Below are positions 14,280 to 21,797 of a stretch of 40,987 nucleotides of DNA, in pieces. Below the pieces are notes generated by a model. It did not search any database. It was not told where the DNA came from and was given only the letters and a program-made list of their open reading frames with translations. The translations under genes were made by a program, and so were the position numbers. Origin of the DNA: Minisyncoccota bacterium (GTDB lineage: Bacteria > Patescibacteriota > Minisyncoccia > Phycocordibacterales > JAQTLZ01); contig JAQTSY010000009.1 of the NCBI GenBank assembly GCA_028711065.1, forward strand, positions 1 to 40,987. The letters are read 5' to 3'. Within the stretch, counting starts at the first letter, position 1; the number at the start of each line of letters is the position of its first letter.

Positions 14280-15137
14280 CTATTTCTTAATAGAATAAGA
14301 ACTCCAGCGTCTTTCACCATGTTTCTCTAGGACACCATTCTTAACCATGTCGATAAGCTGTCTTTGAATGGTTTTTTCGCTACAGTTCTTTATAACCTCC
14401 CCTATGTCCTTTATGGTAAGTGAACCTTCCTTTCTATCCCTGAAAGCCTTTAATATCATCTCTTTCCTATCAAGAGCAGGGGCTGTCCTTTGAATGTCTT
14501 TATAAAGGACATTATTGTCCTTTATGTCCGAATGTCTTTTATATTGTCCTTTATGTCCAAAGGAAGACCTTTTGTCCCCCGCTGAAAGGTTCTTCAATAC
14601 GTCCTTTTCGAAACTACCGCCTTTGAGAAGTGCTTCGGATTGATTTTCGGAAATTTCAGCAATGTTGAAAAAATTGCTGGGGATAGTGAAAGTATTTTCT
14701 TCGTCTTTTCGAACTCTTTTCGATTGCAAAGTCTCCATAAAGAGGCCAAATTCCTTCTTCAAAATAAGGTGGTTCATCTCTGACATCATTCCCGATGCAT
14801 AACTAATTTCGCATAAAGAAAGGATCTCAGTTCCGAGGAAATATGTTGCTTTTATTTTCTGATCTCTTTCTTTTATCGACAAATGGATGAGACACATCGT
14901 GTCCGATACGAGCTTTACGGCCATTTCTCGGAGCTTGAAACGAAGGGGATCGTTTTGCTCGAAGAGATTCGTAAGCATGTAAAGGGCAGTAGAAAGTCTT
15001 TGAGCCTTTTGCGACAAAAATTGGAAATGTCCGTCTTGGGTTTTGATTTCATTGCCAGAAAATCCTTTATTGTCTTCATTTTTATACGAAGGATCTTGAG
15101 CTCTATTATTTGAATGTATATCGTTTTTTTCTTCCAT
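14280..15137 (-). CDS. HTH protein carrying iteron-like DNA repeats
   Basis: 285 residues. Residues ~40-140 are helical (FLSQKAQRLSTALYMLTNLF ... MCLIHLSIKERDQ), ~140-215 look unstructured, and ~222-283 (RKEMILKAFRDRKEGSLTIKDIGEVI...EKTIQRQLIDMVKNGVLEKHGERRWSSYSI) form a winged-helix domain. The gene is divergent from ftsK. The DNA coding for residues ~175-245 contains many TGTCC/GGACA words, including two identical 16-bp copies read in different frames, and the same word flanks its own -10 box. This suggests an autoregulator or a site-specific DNA organiser. No family name can be given. Confidence 0.75.
   Translation of the reverse strand: MEEKNDIHSNNRAQDPSYKNEDNKGFSGNEIKTQDGHFQFLSQKAQRLSTALYMLTNLFEQNDPLRFKLREMAVKLVSDTMCLIHLSIKERDQKIKATYFLGTEILSLCEISYASGMMSEMNHLILKKEFGLFMETLQSKRVRKDEENTFTIPSNFFNIAEISENQSEALLKGGSFEKDVLKNLSAGDKRSSFGHKGQYKRHSDIKDNNVLYKDIQRTAPALDRKEMILKAFRDRKEGSLTIKDIGEVIKNCSEKTIQRQLIDMVKNGVLEKHGERRWSSYSIKK
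14405..14577. repeat. Iteron-like cluster of TGTCCTTTAT words
   Basis: TGTCC or GGACA occurs at 14405, 14484, 14507, 14516, 14525, 14545, 14554 and 14573. ATTGTCCTTTATGTCC occurs twice exactly (14514-14529, 14543-14558), 29 bp apart, and GGACA-TTAT-TGTCC is a perfect inverted repeat (14507-14520). Confidence 0.8.
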
Positions 15138-15164
15138 TCTTGTGTCTTTTACACTTTCCCTACT

Positions 15165-15239
15165 TGTCCTTTATCAATTTTTGGAGATTTTTTTCTGATT
15201 CTTAGTGTCCATTATATATCGGACAAACAAACCCGTCTA
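15165..15239 (-). promoter_or_regulatory. Promoter of the HTH gene with flanking operator-like words
   Basis: Minus-strand TAGACG (15234-15239), 17-bp spacer, TATAAT (15211-15216). TGTCC (15206-15210) and GGACA (15221-15225) flank the -10 box symmetrically, and TGTCCTTTATC lies at 15165-15175 inside the leader. Confidence 0.6.
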
Positions 15240-15252
15240 TTGACGAGATTTT

Positions 15253-15285
15253 GTTATAAAGTTGTAACGTTTTAAAGTTATAAAG
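15253..15285 (+). repeat. Dispersed AT-rich repeat, degenerate copy
   Basis: GTTATAAAGTTGTAACG followed by TTTTAAAGTTATAAAG resembles the repeats at 5155, 5344 and 21798. It lies in the ftsK leader. Confidence 0.55.
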
Positions 15286-15333
15286 CAAATCCGAGCCAAA
15301 AGAAAAAGAAAATATGATATGATGATGAGAATT

Positions 15334-17571
15334 ATGGCGAAAAAAAATGAGGAAAAAAGATCTTCCTTGCGATTGAAGGAAGAAACCTCCCAAACAATAC
15401 TTGGTCTTATTTTTTTCGCTCTAGCCGTATTCTTCTTGCTCGCAAGTGCGGACAAAGCAGGACCCGTAGGCAAAGCAATCTATGAACTCTTCGCCTTCCT
15501 TCTTGGTATCGGATATTTTCTTATTCCCCTTCTCTTTATTCTCCTTGGAATTTCTTCGATCAAAAAAGCGACTGGACATTTTGTCCTTTCGAGAATACTT
15601 GGTTCACTCTTTTTCTTTTTTGCGGGTCTCGGGGTACTTGATCTTCTCGCGCCCTATCGAGCTGGGATCGTAGGAAGAATTGTTTCGACTCCATTTCTTA
15701 CATTCTTTGACTTCTACGCCAGTGTTTTCCTTCTCTTTGTAGTCATCATTATTTCACTTCTTGTCATCCTCGACACCTCGCTTCAGTGGTCATGGTTTGT
15801 TTCTTTGTTCAAAAAAAGAGAAGCCGATGAAAAGGAAACAAAAATAAATGTCCTTGGCCTTACGAAAAAAGACGAGATACGGATGAAACTCGCGAAAGAT
15901 ATTCCGAATGATGACGAAGGAGAGCGAGTTTATAAAATAGAGAAACCTGGAGATATTCCTGCCCTCTCGCGAAAGGTGAAAGAGGAAATGGATGCTCCTC
16001 ATAAATCATATATCAGTATGAAACCCTTCACTCCTCCCCCTCTCTCTCTTCTTGAGGAGGATAAGGGAAAGCCGGGTGTTGGAGACATCAAAGCGAACGC
16101 GAATATCATCAAAAGAACGCTCCAAAACTTTGGAATCACTGTGGAGATGGATGAAATATCGATCGGCCCCTCGGTCACTCGGTACTCACTCAAACCCGCC
16201 GAGGGAGTAAAACTTTCAAAGATCGTGGCACTCCAAAATGACCTAGCCCTCTCGCTTGCAGCAAAAAGCATCCGCATCGAAGCCCCAATTCCCGGTCAAT
16301 CGCTCGTTGGAATTGAAATACCAAACCGTGACAAAACGACCGTTGGCCTCGGAACTATCCTTGGTACGGAAGAATTTCAGTCTTCTGAAAAAGCGCTTCT
16401 TGTCGGTCTCGGGAAAAGCGTCTCTGGCAAAGCCCACTTTGGAAACATCGCAAAAATGCCTCACCTCCTTCTCGCCGGATCAACCGGTTCTGGAAAATCA
16501 GTGGCAATCCACGCTCTCATCACTTCCCTTCTCTACCGGAACTCTCCCGAAAGCCTTCGCTTCATTATGATAGACCCAAAACGCGTAGAACTCACTTTAT
16601 ATAATAAAATCCCTCATCTTCTCACTCCCGTCATCACTGAAGCAAAAAAAGCTATTCTTTCTCTCAAATGGGCAGCGAAGGAAATGGACAGACGCTACGA
16701 TATTTTAGAAGCTGAATCTGTTCGCGACATTGAGTCATATCATAAAAATATCCTCGGACCCGCCCTGAAGAAAGTAGCAGAAGCTCGAAAGGAAGGAAAG
16801 GTTACAGATGAAGAAATGGCAAAAATCCCCGAAACAATGCCGTACATCGTCATTGTTCTCGACGAACTTGCTGATATTATGACAACTTACCCGCGAGAAC
16901 TTGAGGCATCTATCGTACGCCTCGCACAAATGAGCCGAGCTGTCGGAATTCACCTTATCCTTTCTACCCAACGTCCTTCGGTAGACGTGATCACGGGCCT
17001 TATTAAAGCGAACATTCCTGCTCGAGTGGCGCTGCAGGTGTCTTCCCAAATTGATTCCCGAACCATCCTCGATACCGGAGGAGCGGAAAAGCTTCTCGGC
17101 GCTGGAGACCTCCTCTATCTCTCGGGAGAAATGTCCAAGCCGCTCCGTTTGCAGTCTCCTTTTATTTCAGAAAGCGAAGTGAAAAATGTGGTGAAATTCA
17201 TCGTTGATCAATACAAAGACGAGTTGCCGAATGAGATAAATCTCTCTCCTGAAGCGCTCGAAAAAAATGTCGCCTTCTCATCGAATATGGAAGATGGAGA
17301 AAATCCTGCCGATGAAGATCCTCTCTACGAAGAGGCGCGCGAGATAGTACTCAAAGCCGGAAAAGCTTCTACTTCATACCTCCAGCGAAAGTTGCGCGTT
17401 GGATATGCCCGTGCTGCACGGCTCATTGATATGCTCGAAGAGAATGGGGTTATCGGAGCCGGTTCTGGAGCAAAAGCGAGAGAGGTGATGGGAGGAGAAG
17501 CGGGAAATGTTGGAGAAGCACCCGAAGAAAACGAAATGGACGAAGAAGTCTCTTCAAAAGAATTGCTCTAA
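15334..17571 (+). CDS. ftsK: DNA translocase FtsK/SpoIIIE
   Basis: 745 residues from the ATG at 15334; in-frame ATGs at 15319, 15322 and 15325 are alternatives and none has an SD. Four membrane helices lie in the first ~150 residues, followed by a short linker of about 80 residues. The motor carries Walker A AGSTGSGKSV (~382-390) and Walker B VIVLDELADIM (~505-515). The C-terminal ~65-residue winged-helix gamma domain (EEAREIVLKAGKASTSYLQRKL...) is present and would read oriented DNA sites. It pumps chromosome DNA at the division septum. The acidic tail after it is short. The next gene starts 2 nt after the stop. Confidence 0.96.
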   Translation: MAKKNEEKRSSLRLKEETSQTILGLIFFALAVFFLLASADKAGPVGKAIYELFAFLLGIGYFLIPLLFILLGISSIKKATGHFVLSRILGSLFFFFAGLGVLDLLAPYRAGIVGRIVSTPFLTFFDFYASVFLLFVVIIISLLVILDTSLQWSWFVSLFKKREADEKETKINVLGLTKKDEIRMKLAKDIPNDDEGERVYKIEKPGDIPALSRKVKEEMDAPHKSYISMKPFTPPPLSLLEEDKGKPGVGDIKANANIIKRTLQNFGITVEMDEISIGPSVTRYSLKPAEGVKLSKIVALQNDLALSLAAKSIRIEAPIPGQSLVGIEIPNRDKTTVGLGTILGTEEFQSSEKALLVGLGKSVSGKAHFGNIAKMPHLLLAGSTGSGKSVAIHALITSLLYRNSPESLRFIMIDPKRVELTLYNKIPHLLTPVITEAKKAILSLKWAAKEMDRRYDILEAESVRDIESYHKNILGPALKKVAEARKEGKVTDEEMAKIPETMPYIVIVLDELADIMTTYPRELEASIVRLAQMSRAVGIHLILSTQRPSVDVITGLIKANIPARVALQVSSQIDSRTILDTGGAEKLLGAGDLLYLSGEMSKPLRLQSPFISESEVKNVVKFIVDQYKDELPNEINLSPEALEKNVAFSSNMEDGENPADEDPLYEEAREIVLKAGKASTSYLQRKLRVGYARAARLIDMLEENGVIGAGSGAKAREVMGGEAGNVGEAPEENEMDEEVSSKELL

Positions 17572-17573
17572 AA

Positions 17574-17930
17574 ATGAAACGCGGAATTGGATTTTACGGA
17601 AAATTACTGCTCGCGATTCTCATTCTTGCGGGCCTGACTGGCTATGTCATATACCAATCCAGAAAACTTTTGACCGGACCGGAAATCTTCATCTCCTCCC
17701 CCGCTGACGGCGAGACCGTCGCCTCTTCAACGATCACTATTTCGGGACAAGTCTCCAACGCGACAAATATCTCTCTCAACGATAATCCGATCGTTATCGA
17801 CGAATCCGGAAATTTTAAAGAGGAGCGGGTGCTTTTGCCTGGACTTAATATCATAAAAATCCACGTGGAGAACCAATTTAAGAAAACAGCAGGGAAAATT
17901 TTACAAATAGTCTACAAACCAGAGGTTTGA
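17574..17930 (+). CDS. Membrane-anchored Ig-like domain protein
   Basis: 118 residues: one N-terminal membrane helix (about 8-28) followed by a single beta-sandwich of the bacterial Ig/glucodextranase-B type (PEIFISSPADGETVASSTITISGQVSNATNISLNDNPI). It begins 2 nt after the ftsK stop, so it is cotranscribed, and presumably acts outside the membrane, perhaps at the division site. No catalytic motif is visible. Its TGA stop overlaps the recA promoter. Confidence 0.8.
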   Translation: MKRGIGFYGKLLLAILILAGLTGYVIYQSRKLLTGPEIFISSPADGETVASSTITISGQVSNATNISLNDNPIVIDESGNFKEERVLLPGLNIIKIHVENQFKKTAGKILQIVYKPEV

Positions 17931-17936
17931 TAGAAT
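17928..17936 (+). promoter_or_regulatory. recA extended -10 promoter
   Basis: TG-A-TAGAAT (TAGAAT at 17931-17936), about 50 nt before the recA ATG; the TG lies in the stop codon of the preceding gene. No clear LexA-type operator was seen. Confidence 0.45.
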
Positions 17937-17989
17937 AGTGGAAGATTGTAACGACAGCTTTTATTATCATTATCAGATCATACAAACAC

Positions 17990-19069
17990 ATGGCATTCGT
18001 AAAAAAGGAGAAAAAGGAGGCAAAGCAGATCGGGGTGAATATCGAGGATACATTGGACGCGATTCGCACCAAATTCGGCGATGAGGCGATTATGAAGCTT
18101 GGCGATAGGCCAAAAGTGAGCGTGGATGCTATTTCAACCGGCTCTATCGGGCTTGATGCGGCACTTGGAATCGGAGGACTTCCTCGCGGAAGAATCATCG
18201 AAATTTTCGGCCCTGAATCATCCGGAAAGACTACCCTCTCGCTTCACGTTATTGCAGAAGCGCAAAAGAAAGGCGGTATCTGCGCATTTATAGACGCTGA
18301 ACACGCGATGGACCCGCAATACTCTGCTCGGCTTGGAGTAAACATCAAAGAGCTACTTCTCTCACAGCCAGACACAGGCGAGCAGGCGCTTGAAATTGTA
18401 GAATCACTCGTACGAAGTGGAAAAATTGATGTCATCGTCATCGACTCTGTTGCCGCTCTTACACCAAAAGACGAGATCGAAGGAGATATGGGACAGTCTC
18501 ACGTCGGCAAGCAGGCACGACTCATGTCGCAAGCACTCCGCAAATTGACCGCCATTGTCGCCCACTCAAAGACCATCGTCATTTTTATAAACCAAATCCG
18601 AATGCAGATTGGAGTGATGTTTGGAAATCCAGAGACAACCCCAGGAGGAAAAGCGCTCAAATTCTACACATCAGTGCGAATCGATATCCGCCGAATCGCC
18701 CAGATCAAAAAAGGCGAGGAAATCGTCGGAGGACGAGTGCGAGCAAAGGTAGTGAAGAATAAAGTCGCTGCACCATTCAAACAAACAGAATTCGACCTTA
18801 TGTACAACGAGGGTATTTCTCGAGAAGGCGAGCTCATCGCACTCGGAGAAAAGATGGGAATCATCAAAAAAAGCGGAACGTCGTACAACTATGGCGAGGA
18901 GAAACTGGGCCGAGGATATGACGCAACTCGGCAATTCCTCAAGGAAAACAAAAAAGTCTCCGGAGCAATCTTGAAAGAAATCACAAAAAATCTCGCGGAT
19001 GAGAATTATCTCCTCATGCATGGAGCAAGTTCAGGCAGCGAGGAGAAATCGGAAAGTAAGGAGGAATAA
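17990..19069 (+). CDS. recA: Recombinase A
   Basis: 359 residues, normal length. Walker [10 protein letters not shown] at ~74-82, Walker [11 protein letters not shown] (~147-156), the L1/L2 DNA-binding loops ([23 protein letters not shown] and [28 protein letters not shown]) and the C-terminal DENYLL region are all present. RecA forms the strand-exchange filament on single-stranded DNA. The ATG is not preceded by an SD. The downstream membrane-protein gene begins 1 nt after the stop with an SD inside the recA end. Confidence 0.98.
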   Translation: MAFVKKEKKEAKQIGVNIEDTLDAIRTKFGDEAIMKLGDRPKVSVDAISTGSIGLDAALGIGGLPRGRIIEIFGPESSGKTTLSLHVIAEAQKKGGICAFIDAEHAMDPQYSARLGVNIKELLLSQPDTGEQALEIVESLVRSGKIDVIVIDSVAALTPKDEIEGDMGQSHVGKQARLMSQALRKLTAIVAHSKTIVIFINQIRMQIGVMFGNPETTPGGKALKFYTSVRIDIRRIAQIKKGEEIVGGRVRAKVVKNKVAAPFKQTEFDLMYNEGISREGELIALGEKMGIIKKSGTSYNYGEEKLGRGYDATRQFLKENKKVSGAILKEITKNLADENYLLMHGASSGSEEKSESKEE

Positions 19070-19070
19070 T

Positions 19071-19358
19071 ATGGAGCAAAAAAGAAAAATCATAAATTCA
19101 ATCATGGGAGGGATAATCTTTGTTATTGTGGGAATTATTTTCGATATTATCCATCACAATACAACAGTAAATGAAATTGTCTTCATTGGAACTCTCTTCA
19201 TTGGAGGTATATTGATTGGTCTATTATATTCTTCACAGAGACAAAGACATTCTGTATCACTCTCAATGCTATGGACTATAGTATTCGGCATCTTCTTGTT
19301 TTTTAGCATAATATTAGGACTATCTTTTATCTATTACAAAGGAGGTATCGTTGTATAG
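19071..19358 (+). CDS. Small three-helix membrane protein
   Basis: 95 residues from the ATG at 19071, which has AAGGAGG 6 nt upstream within the last recA codons. Three hydrophobic segments (about 9-28, 34-54, 66-90). It is more AT-rich than recA and lies in its operon, but nothing suggests a role in recombination. No family was recognised. Confidence 0.7.
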   Translation: MEQKRKIINSIMGGIIFVIVGIIFDIIHHNTTVNEIVFIGTLFIGGILIGLLYSSQRQRHSVSLSMLWTIVFGIFLFFSIILGLSFIYYKGGIVV

Positions 19359-19401
19359 ACTTTTTCTCATTTTCCTGTAGAATCTTTGAATTATTGAATT
19401 A

Positions 19402-19435
19402 AAGCTTAAGAAGCTCCAAGAAGCTTTTGAAGCTA
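19402..19435 (+). repeat. Four AAGCT words in the efp leader
   Basis: AAGCT begins at 19402, 19411, 19421 and 19430, a period of 9-10 nt, shortly before the efp ATG. A -10-like TAGAAT lies at 19378-19383. Confidence 0.4.
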
Positions 19436-19448
19436 CCCCGCTTTTATC

Positions 19449-20021
19449 ATGGCAATGCTCGAATACAACGAAGCGACAGTTCACAAATACATTATTCACG
19501 ATGGTGAGCCTTTTGAAGTGATTGATTCACACGTCTTTCGCAAACAACAGCGAAAGCCGGTCAATGCTGTGAAAATCAAAAGCCTTATCAACGGCCGAGT
19601 AACAGAAGTGTCCTACCATACAACAGACAAGGTGGAAGAAGCGGAAATTGATTACAAGGATGTGAAGTTTCTCTATTTGAACAAGGGCGAATACTGGTTC
19701 TGCGAGGTGAATGATCCTTCAAAGCGATTCCAGCTTGCGTCTGACATGATCGGCCCTGGCGGAAGATTTCTCAAAGCAAACTCAACCATTGAAGCAATGG
19801 TCTTTGATGAAAAGATTATCGGCGTGAAGCTTCCTATCAAAGTAGAACTCAAAGTGAAAGAAGCTCCTGATGCAGTGCGAGGCAATACTTCAAGCGGTGC
19901 GAATAAGATCGCGATTTTGGAGAACGGCGCGACGGTGAATGTCCCCCTCTTTATTAAAGAAGGCGAGACGATTCGGGTAAATACGGAGACTGGGGATTAT
20001 GTGGAGCGAGCGAATAATTAG
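19449..20021 (+). CDS. efp: Elongation factor P
   Basis: 190 residues with the three OB-type domains of EF-P: KOW-like N domain (1-65), central domain (66-128, ending MVFDEKIIGVKLPIKVELKV) and C domain (GNTSSGANKIAILENGATVNVPLFIKEGETIRVNTETGDYVER). EF-P relieves ribosome stalling at proline stretches. The tip of domain I reads RKQQRKPVNAV, where E. coli has a modified Lys34 in PGKGQ and Pseudomonas an Arg; the tip has several basic residues and no unambiguous equivalent, so the modification type is unclear. The stop codon TAG touches the start of the foldback element. Confidence 0.95.
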   Translation: MAMLEYNEATVHKYIIHDGEPFEVIDSHVFRKQQRKPVNAVKIKSLINGRVTEVSYHTTDKVEEAEIDYKDVKFLYLNKGEYWFCEVNDPSKRFQLASDMIGPGGRFLKANSTIEAMVFDEKIIGVKLPIKVELKVKEAPDAVRGNTSSGANKIAILENGATVNVPLFIKEGETIRVNTETGDYVERANN

Positions 20022-20184
20022 CGACCCACAACTTTTCAAAAACCCAGAAAACTGCCCCAGCGGGCAGTTTTCTTTGTGCTGGGCGCCGGCTGCTTTGTGG
20101 TATAGTTTTTGCCCGAAGCAAAAATTACACCACAAAGACCCTGCCAGCCTGGCGTGCGCGGGTTTTTGAAAAGTTGTGGGTCGC
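20021..20184. repeat. 164-bp foldback element with perfect 25-bp ends
   Basis: The left end (20021-20045, GCGACCCACAACTTTTC...) is the exact complement of the right end (20160-20184). Inside are an efp terminator hairpin (20046-20073), a bulged GCGCCGGCTG stem pairing with CAGCCTGGCG, CTTTGTGGT/ACCACAAAG and TTTTTGC/GCAAAAA with loop CCGAA. The whole element can fold into one long hairpin with a side arm. No ORF is inside. Confidence 0.8.
20046..20075 (+). terminator. efp terminator inside the foldback element
   Basis: AGAAAACTGCCC-CAGC-GGGCAGTTTTCT followed by TT, 25 nt past the efp stop. Confidence 0.75.
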
Positions 20185-20205
20185 TTTCGTGGTGAGGGGT
20201 GAATT

Positions 20206-20241
20206 GAAAAAGCCCGCGACCTTTCGGTCGCGGGCTTTTTC
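20206..20241. terminator. Bidirectional terminator between efp and rpsR
   Basis: GAAAAAGCCCGCGACC / GGTCGCGGGCTTTTTC with loop TTTC, 16-bp arms. It separates the converging plus and minus units. Confidence 0.85.
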
Positions 20242-20383
20242 ATCTTCAAACTCTTGTTTCCCCTTAGTGTTTATATTTTGAGCATAGTTCTAGGCGGCCG
20301 TGAGGATTGCGACTAAAATGTGCTAATGCACATTGCGGAAACAACCGGAGCGGACAACGACGAAATATGCCAAAATAGAAATA
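20242..20383. other. Non-coding 3' region of rpsR
   Basis: No gene seen. A minus-strand hairpin AATGTGC-ATTA-GCACATT (20317-20334) with a short TT tail may be a weak rpsR terminator before the strong one at 20206-20241. Confidence 0.4.
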
Positions 20384-20587
20384 CTAGCGCGTAAGGTAAG
20401 GTAACAACGCCATAAATCGAGCTCGTTTGATGGCCTCCGCAAGCTGTCGCTGGCTCTTTGAACACACTCCTGATTTCTTTCGGGAAATCATTCGAGCGTG
20501 AGGATTCAAAAATTTCTTGAGAATTTCTGTATCCTTGTAATCAATATATTTAATATTGTTACTGGTGAAAAAACATTGCTTATTCAT
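20384..20587 (-). CDS. rpsR: Ribosomal protein bS18
   Basis: 67 residues. The sequence YIDYKDTEILKKFLNPHARM and SKSQRQLAEAIKRARFMALL is the S18 signature. It binds S6 and 16S rRNA on the platform of the small subunit. It is the last gene of rpsF-ssb-rpsR, the classical bacterial order, 23 nt after ssb, without an SD. Confidence 0.95.
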   Translation of the reverse strand: MNKQCFFTSNNIKYIDYKDTEILKKFLNPHARMISRKKSGVCSKSQRQLAEAIKRARFMALLPYLTR

Positions 20588-20610
20588 AATCTGAAATTTA
20601 ATTTTTAATA

Positions 20611-21087
20611 CTAGAACGGAATATCTTCCGTATTGATGTCTTCTTCTGGATACTGAATAGTATCGAGTGGTGGAGCATCATCTCCGGCTGGTGCTTTGCC
20701 TTTTGGCGCGCCCGTACTTGCTGCGGAGGTTCCCATTGGAGCACCCGCAGCACCACCTGGTCGATTTCCAAATTGAACTCTTTCTGCAACGATCTCTGTT
20801 CGATACTTTTTCGCTCCTGTTGCCTTGTCATCCCAGCTTCGAGTCTGCATTCTGCCTTCCACAAGCACATTACTTCCCTTTTTGAGATACTGTGCGCTTG
20901 TCTCTGCAGATCTGCCGAAAACCACAATATTGTGATATTCCGCTTTATCCTGCCATGCTCCGCTTTTATCTTTAAAACGAGAGTTGGTAGCTACAGAGAA
21001 ACTGCACACTTGAATTCCCGAAGGAAGCGCTCGCACTTCTGGATCGCGAGTAAGATTTCCAATGACGAATGCTTTGTTTAAATACAT
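20611..21087 (-). CDS. ssb: Single-stranded DNA-binding protein
   Basis: 158 residues from the ATG at 21087 (MYLNKAFVIGNLTRDPEVRAL). The OB fold spans ~1-108 (VCSFSVATNSRFKDKSGAWQDKAEYHNIVVFGR ... LVEGRMQTRSW). A Gly/Ala/Pro linker leads to the acidic tail ending DINTEDIPF, the usual partner-binding tip. The open frame continues 24 codons upstream, but TATAAT at 21127-21132 lies in that stretch and the family starts at this Met. It protects single-stranded DNA in replication and repair. Confidence 0.95.
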   Translation of the reverse strand: MYLNKAFVIGNLTRDPEVRALPSGIQVCSFSVATNSRFKDKSGAWQDKAEYHNIVVFGRSAETSAQYLKKGSNVLVEGRMQTRSWDDKATGAKKYRTEIVAERVQFGNRPGGAAGAPMGTSAASTGAPKGKAPAGDDAPPLDTIQYPEEDINTEDIPF

Positions 21088-21126
21088 TTGAATAGCTATT
21101 AGCTGGTAGGTTTTAGCTGTTAGCTT

Positions 21127-21132
21127 ATTATA
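21127..21132 (-). promoter_or_regulatory. Internal ssb promoter (-10)
   Basis: Minus-strand TATAAT, with TTGGCT 18 bp upstream, in the rpsF-ssb gap. The leader of about 35 nt is made of repeated AGCT(A/G)-rich words. Confidence 0.5.
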
Positions 21133-21173
21133 CCGATTCCAAAAGCTGAAAGCCAACAACTGACAGCTGACAC

Positions 21174-21683
21174 CTATTTCAAGAGCTCGTCGATAGATTT
21201 ATCCAATTCCTCAACAGAAACAGGCTTTTTGTCCTTTTCCGCTGTAGCACCGACTCCTGGAGCTTTCTTCTCTCCGCCTTCTTTATCCATTCGAGCTTGA
21301 GAAATGATCTTCTGCATAGATACAAGCGTGTTCTCTCGAACAGTCTTAATAAGCAAGAATCGAAGCACGTTCTCATTTGCTTCCATCGCCTCTTTGATTG
21401 CAGGAAGCGCTGTCGCATCTGCTTCAAACTTTATCCAACCAAAATATGCTTTGTCGAAGATATGCTTCTTCCCTGCCACCGTCTTTGCAATCGTGTATGC
21501 AAGAGGATGAAGTCTAGGGAGCTCTTCGGAGATCATTACTCCTTTTTGCTTTTCAATAAGAAATTTTACATCTCCTGCTTCTTTGGGAACATTTTCCTCT
21601 GCTACAAGCGGAACGATGTGGTAGCCCACTTCGTAAATCCGCGCTTCACTTTCTACTGCTTCGTCTTTAATTTCTTCTGCCAT
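21174..21683 (-). CDS. rpsF: Ribosomal protein bS6 with long C-terminal tail
   Basis: 169 residues, against 95-135 usually. The S6 core (RIYEVGYHIVPLVAEE ... LAYTIAKTVAGKKHIFDKAYFGWIKFEADATALPAIKEAMEANENVLRFLLIKT) spans ~15-115. A 50-residue Lys/Glu-rich tail follows (EGGEKKAPGVGATAEKDKKPVSVEELDKSIDELLK). It pairs with S18 on the small subunit. It is the first gene of the operon; a leader of about 75 nt can fold into a two-stem structure. Confidence 0.95.
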   Translation of the reverse strand: MAEEIKDEAVESEARIYEVGYHIVPLVAEENVPKEAGDVKFLIEKQKGVMISEELPRLHPLAYTIAKTVAGKKHIFDKAYFGWIKFEADATALPAIKEAMEANENVLRFLLIKTVRENTLVSMQKIISQARMDKEGGEKKAPGVGATAEKDKKPVSVEELDKSIDELLK

Positions 21684-21706
21684 AGGTTAAAAATTTAAAC
21701 AATTAA

Positions 21707-21773
21707 AACGCCCACCATGGACCTTTGAGATACCCCTATAAGGAGATATCTAGCGGGAGTTGGCACTAGATTA
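21707..21773 (-). promoter_or_regulatory. rpsF promoter and folded leader
   Basis: Extended -10 TG-C-TAATCT (TAATCT at 21768-21773). In the leader AACTCCCGC (21753-21761) can pair with GTGGGCGTT (21707-21715) around an inner stem GATATCTC/GGGGTATC. S6:S18-binding leaders are known for this operon; the match here is only by shape. Confidence 0.45.
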
Positions 21774-21778
21774 GCATA

Positions 21779-21795
21779 GCGCCCCAGGGGGGCGC
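21779..21795. promoter_or_regulatory. GC palindrome before the rpsF -10 box
   Basis: GCGCCCC-AGG-GGGGCGC ending 5 bp before the -10 box, like the one at 3044-3063. Confidence 0.45.
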
Positions 21796-21797
21796 AA

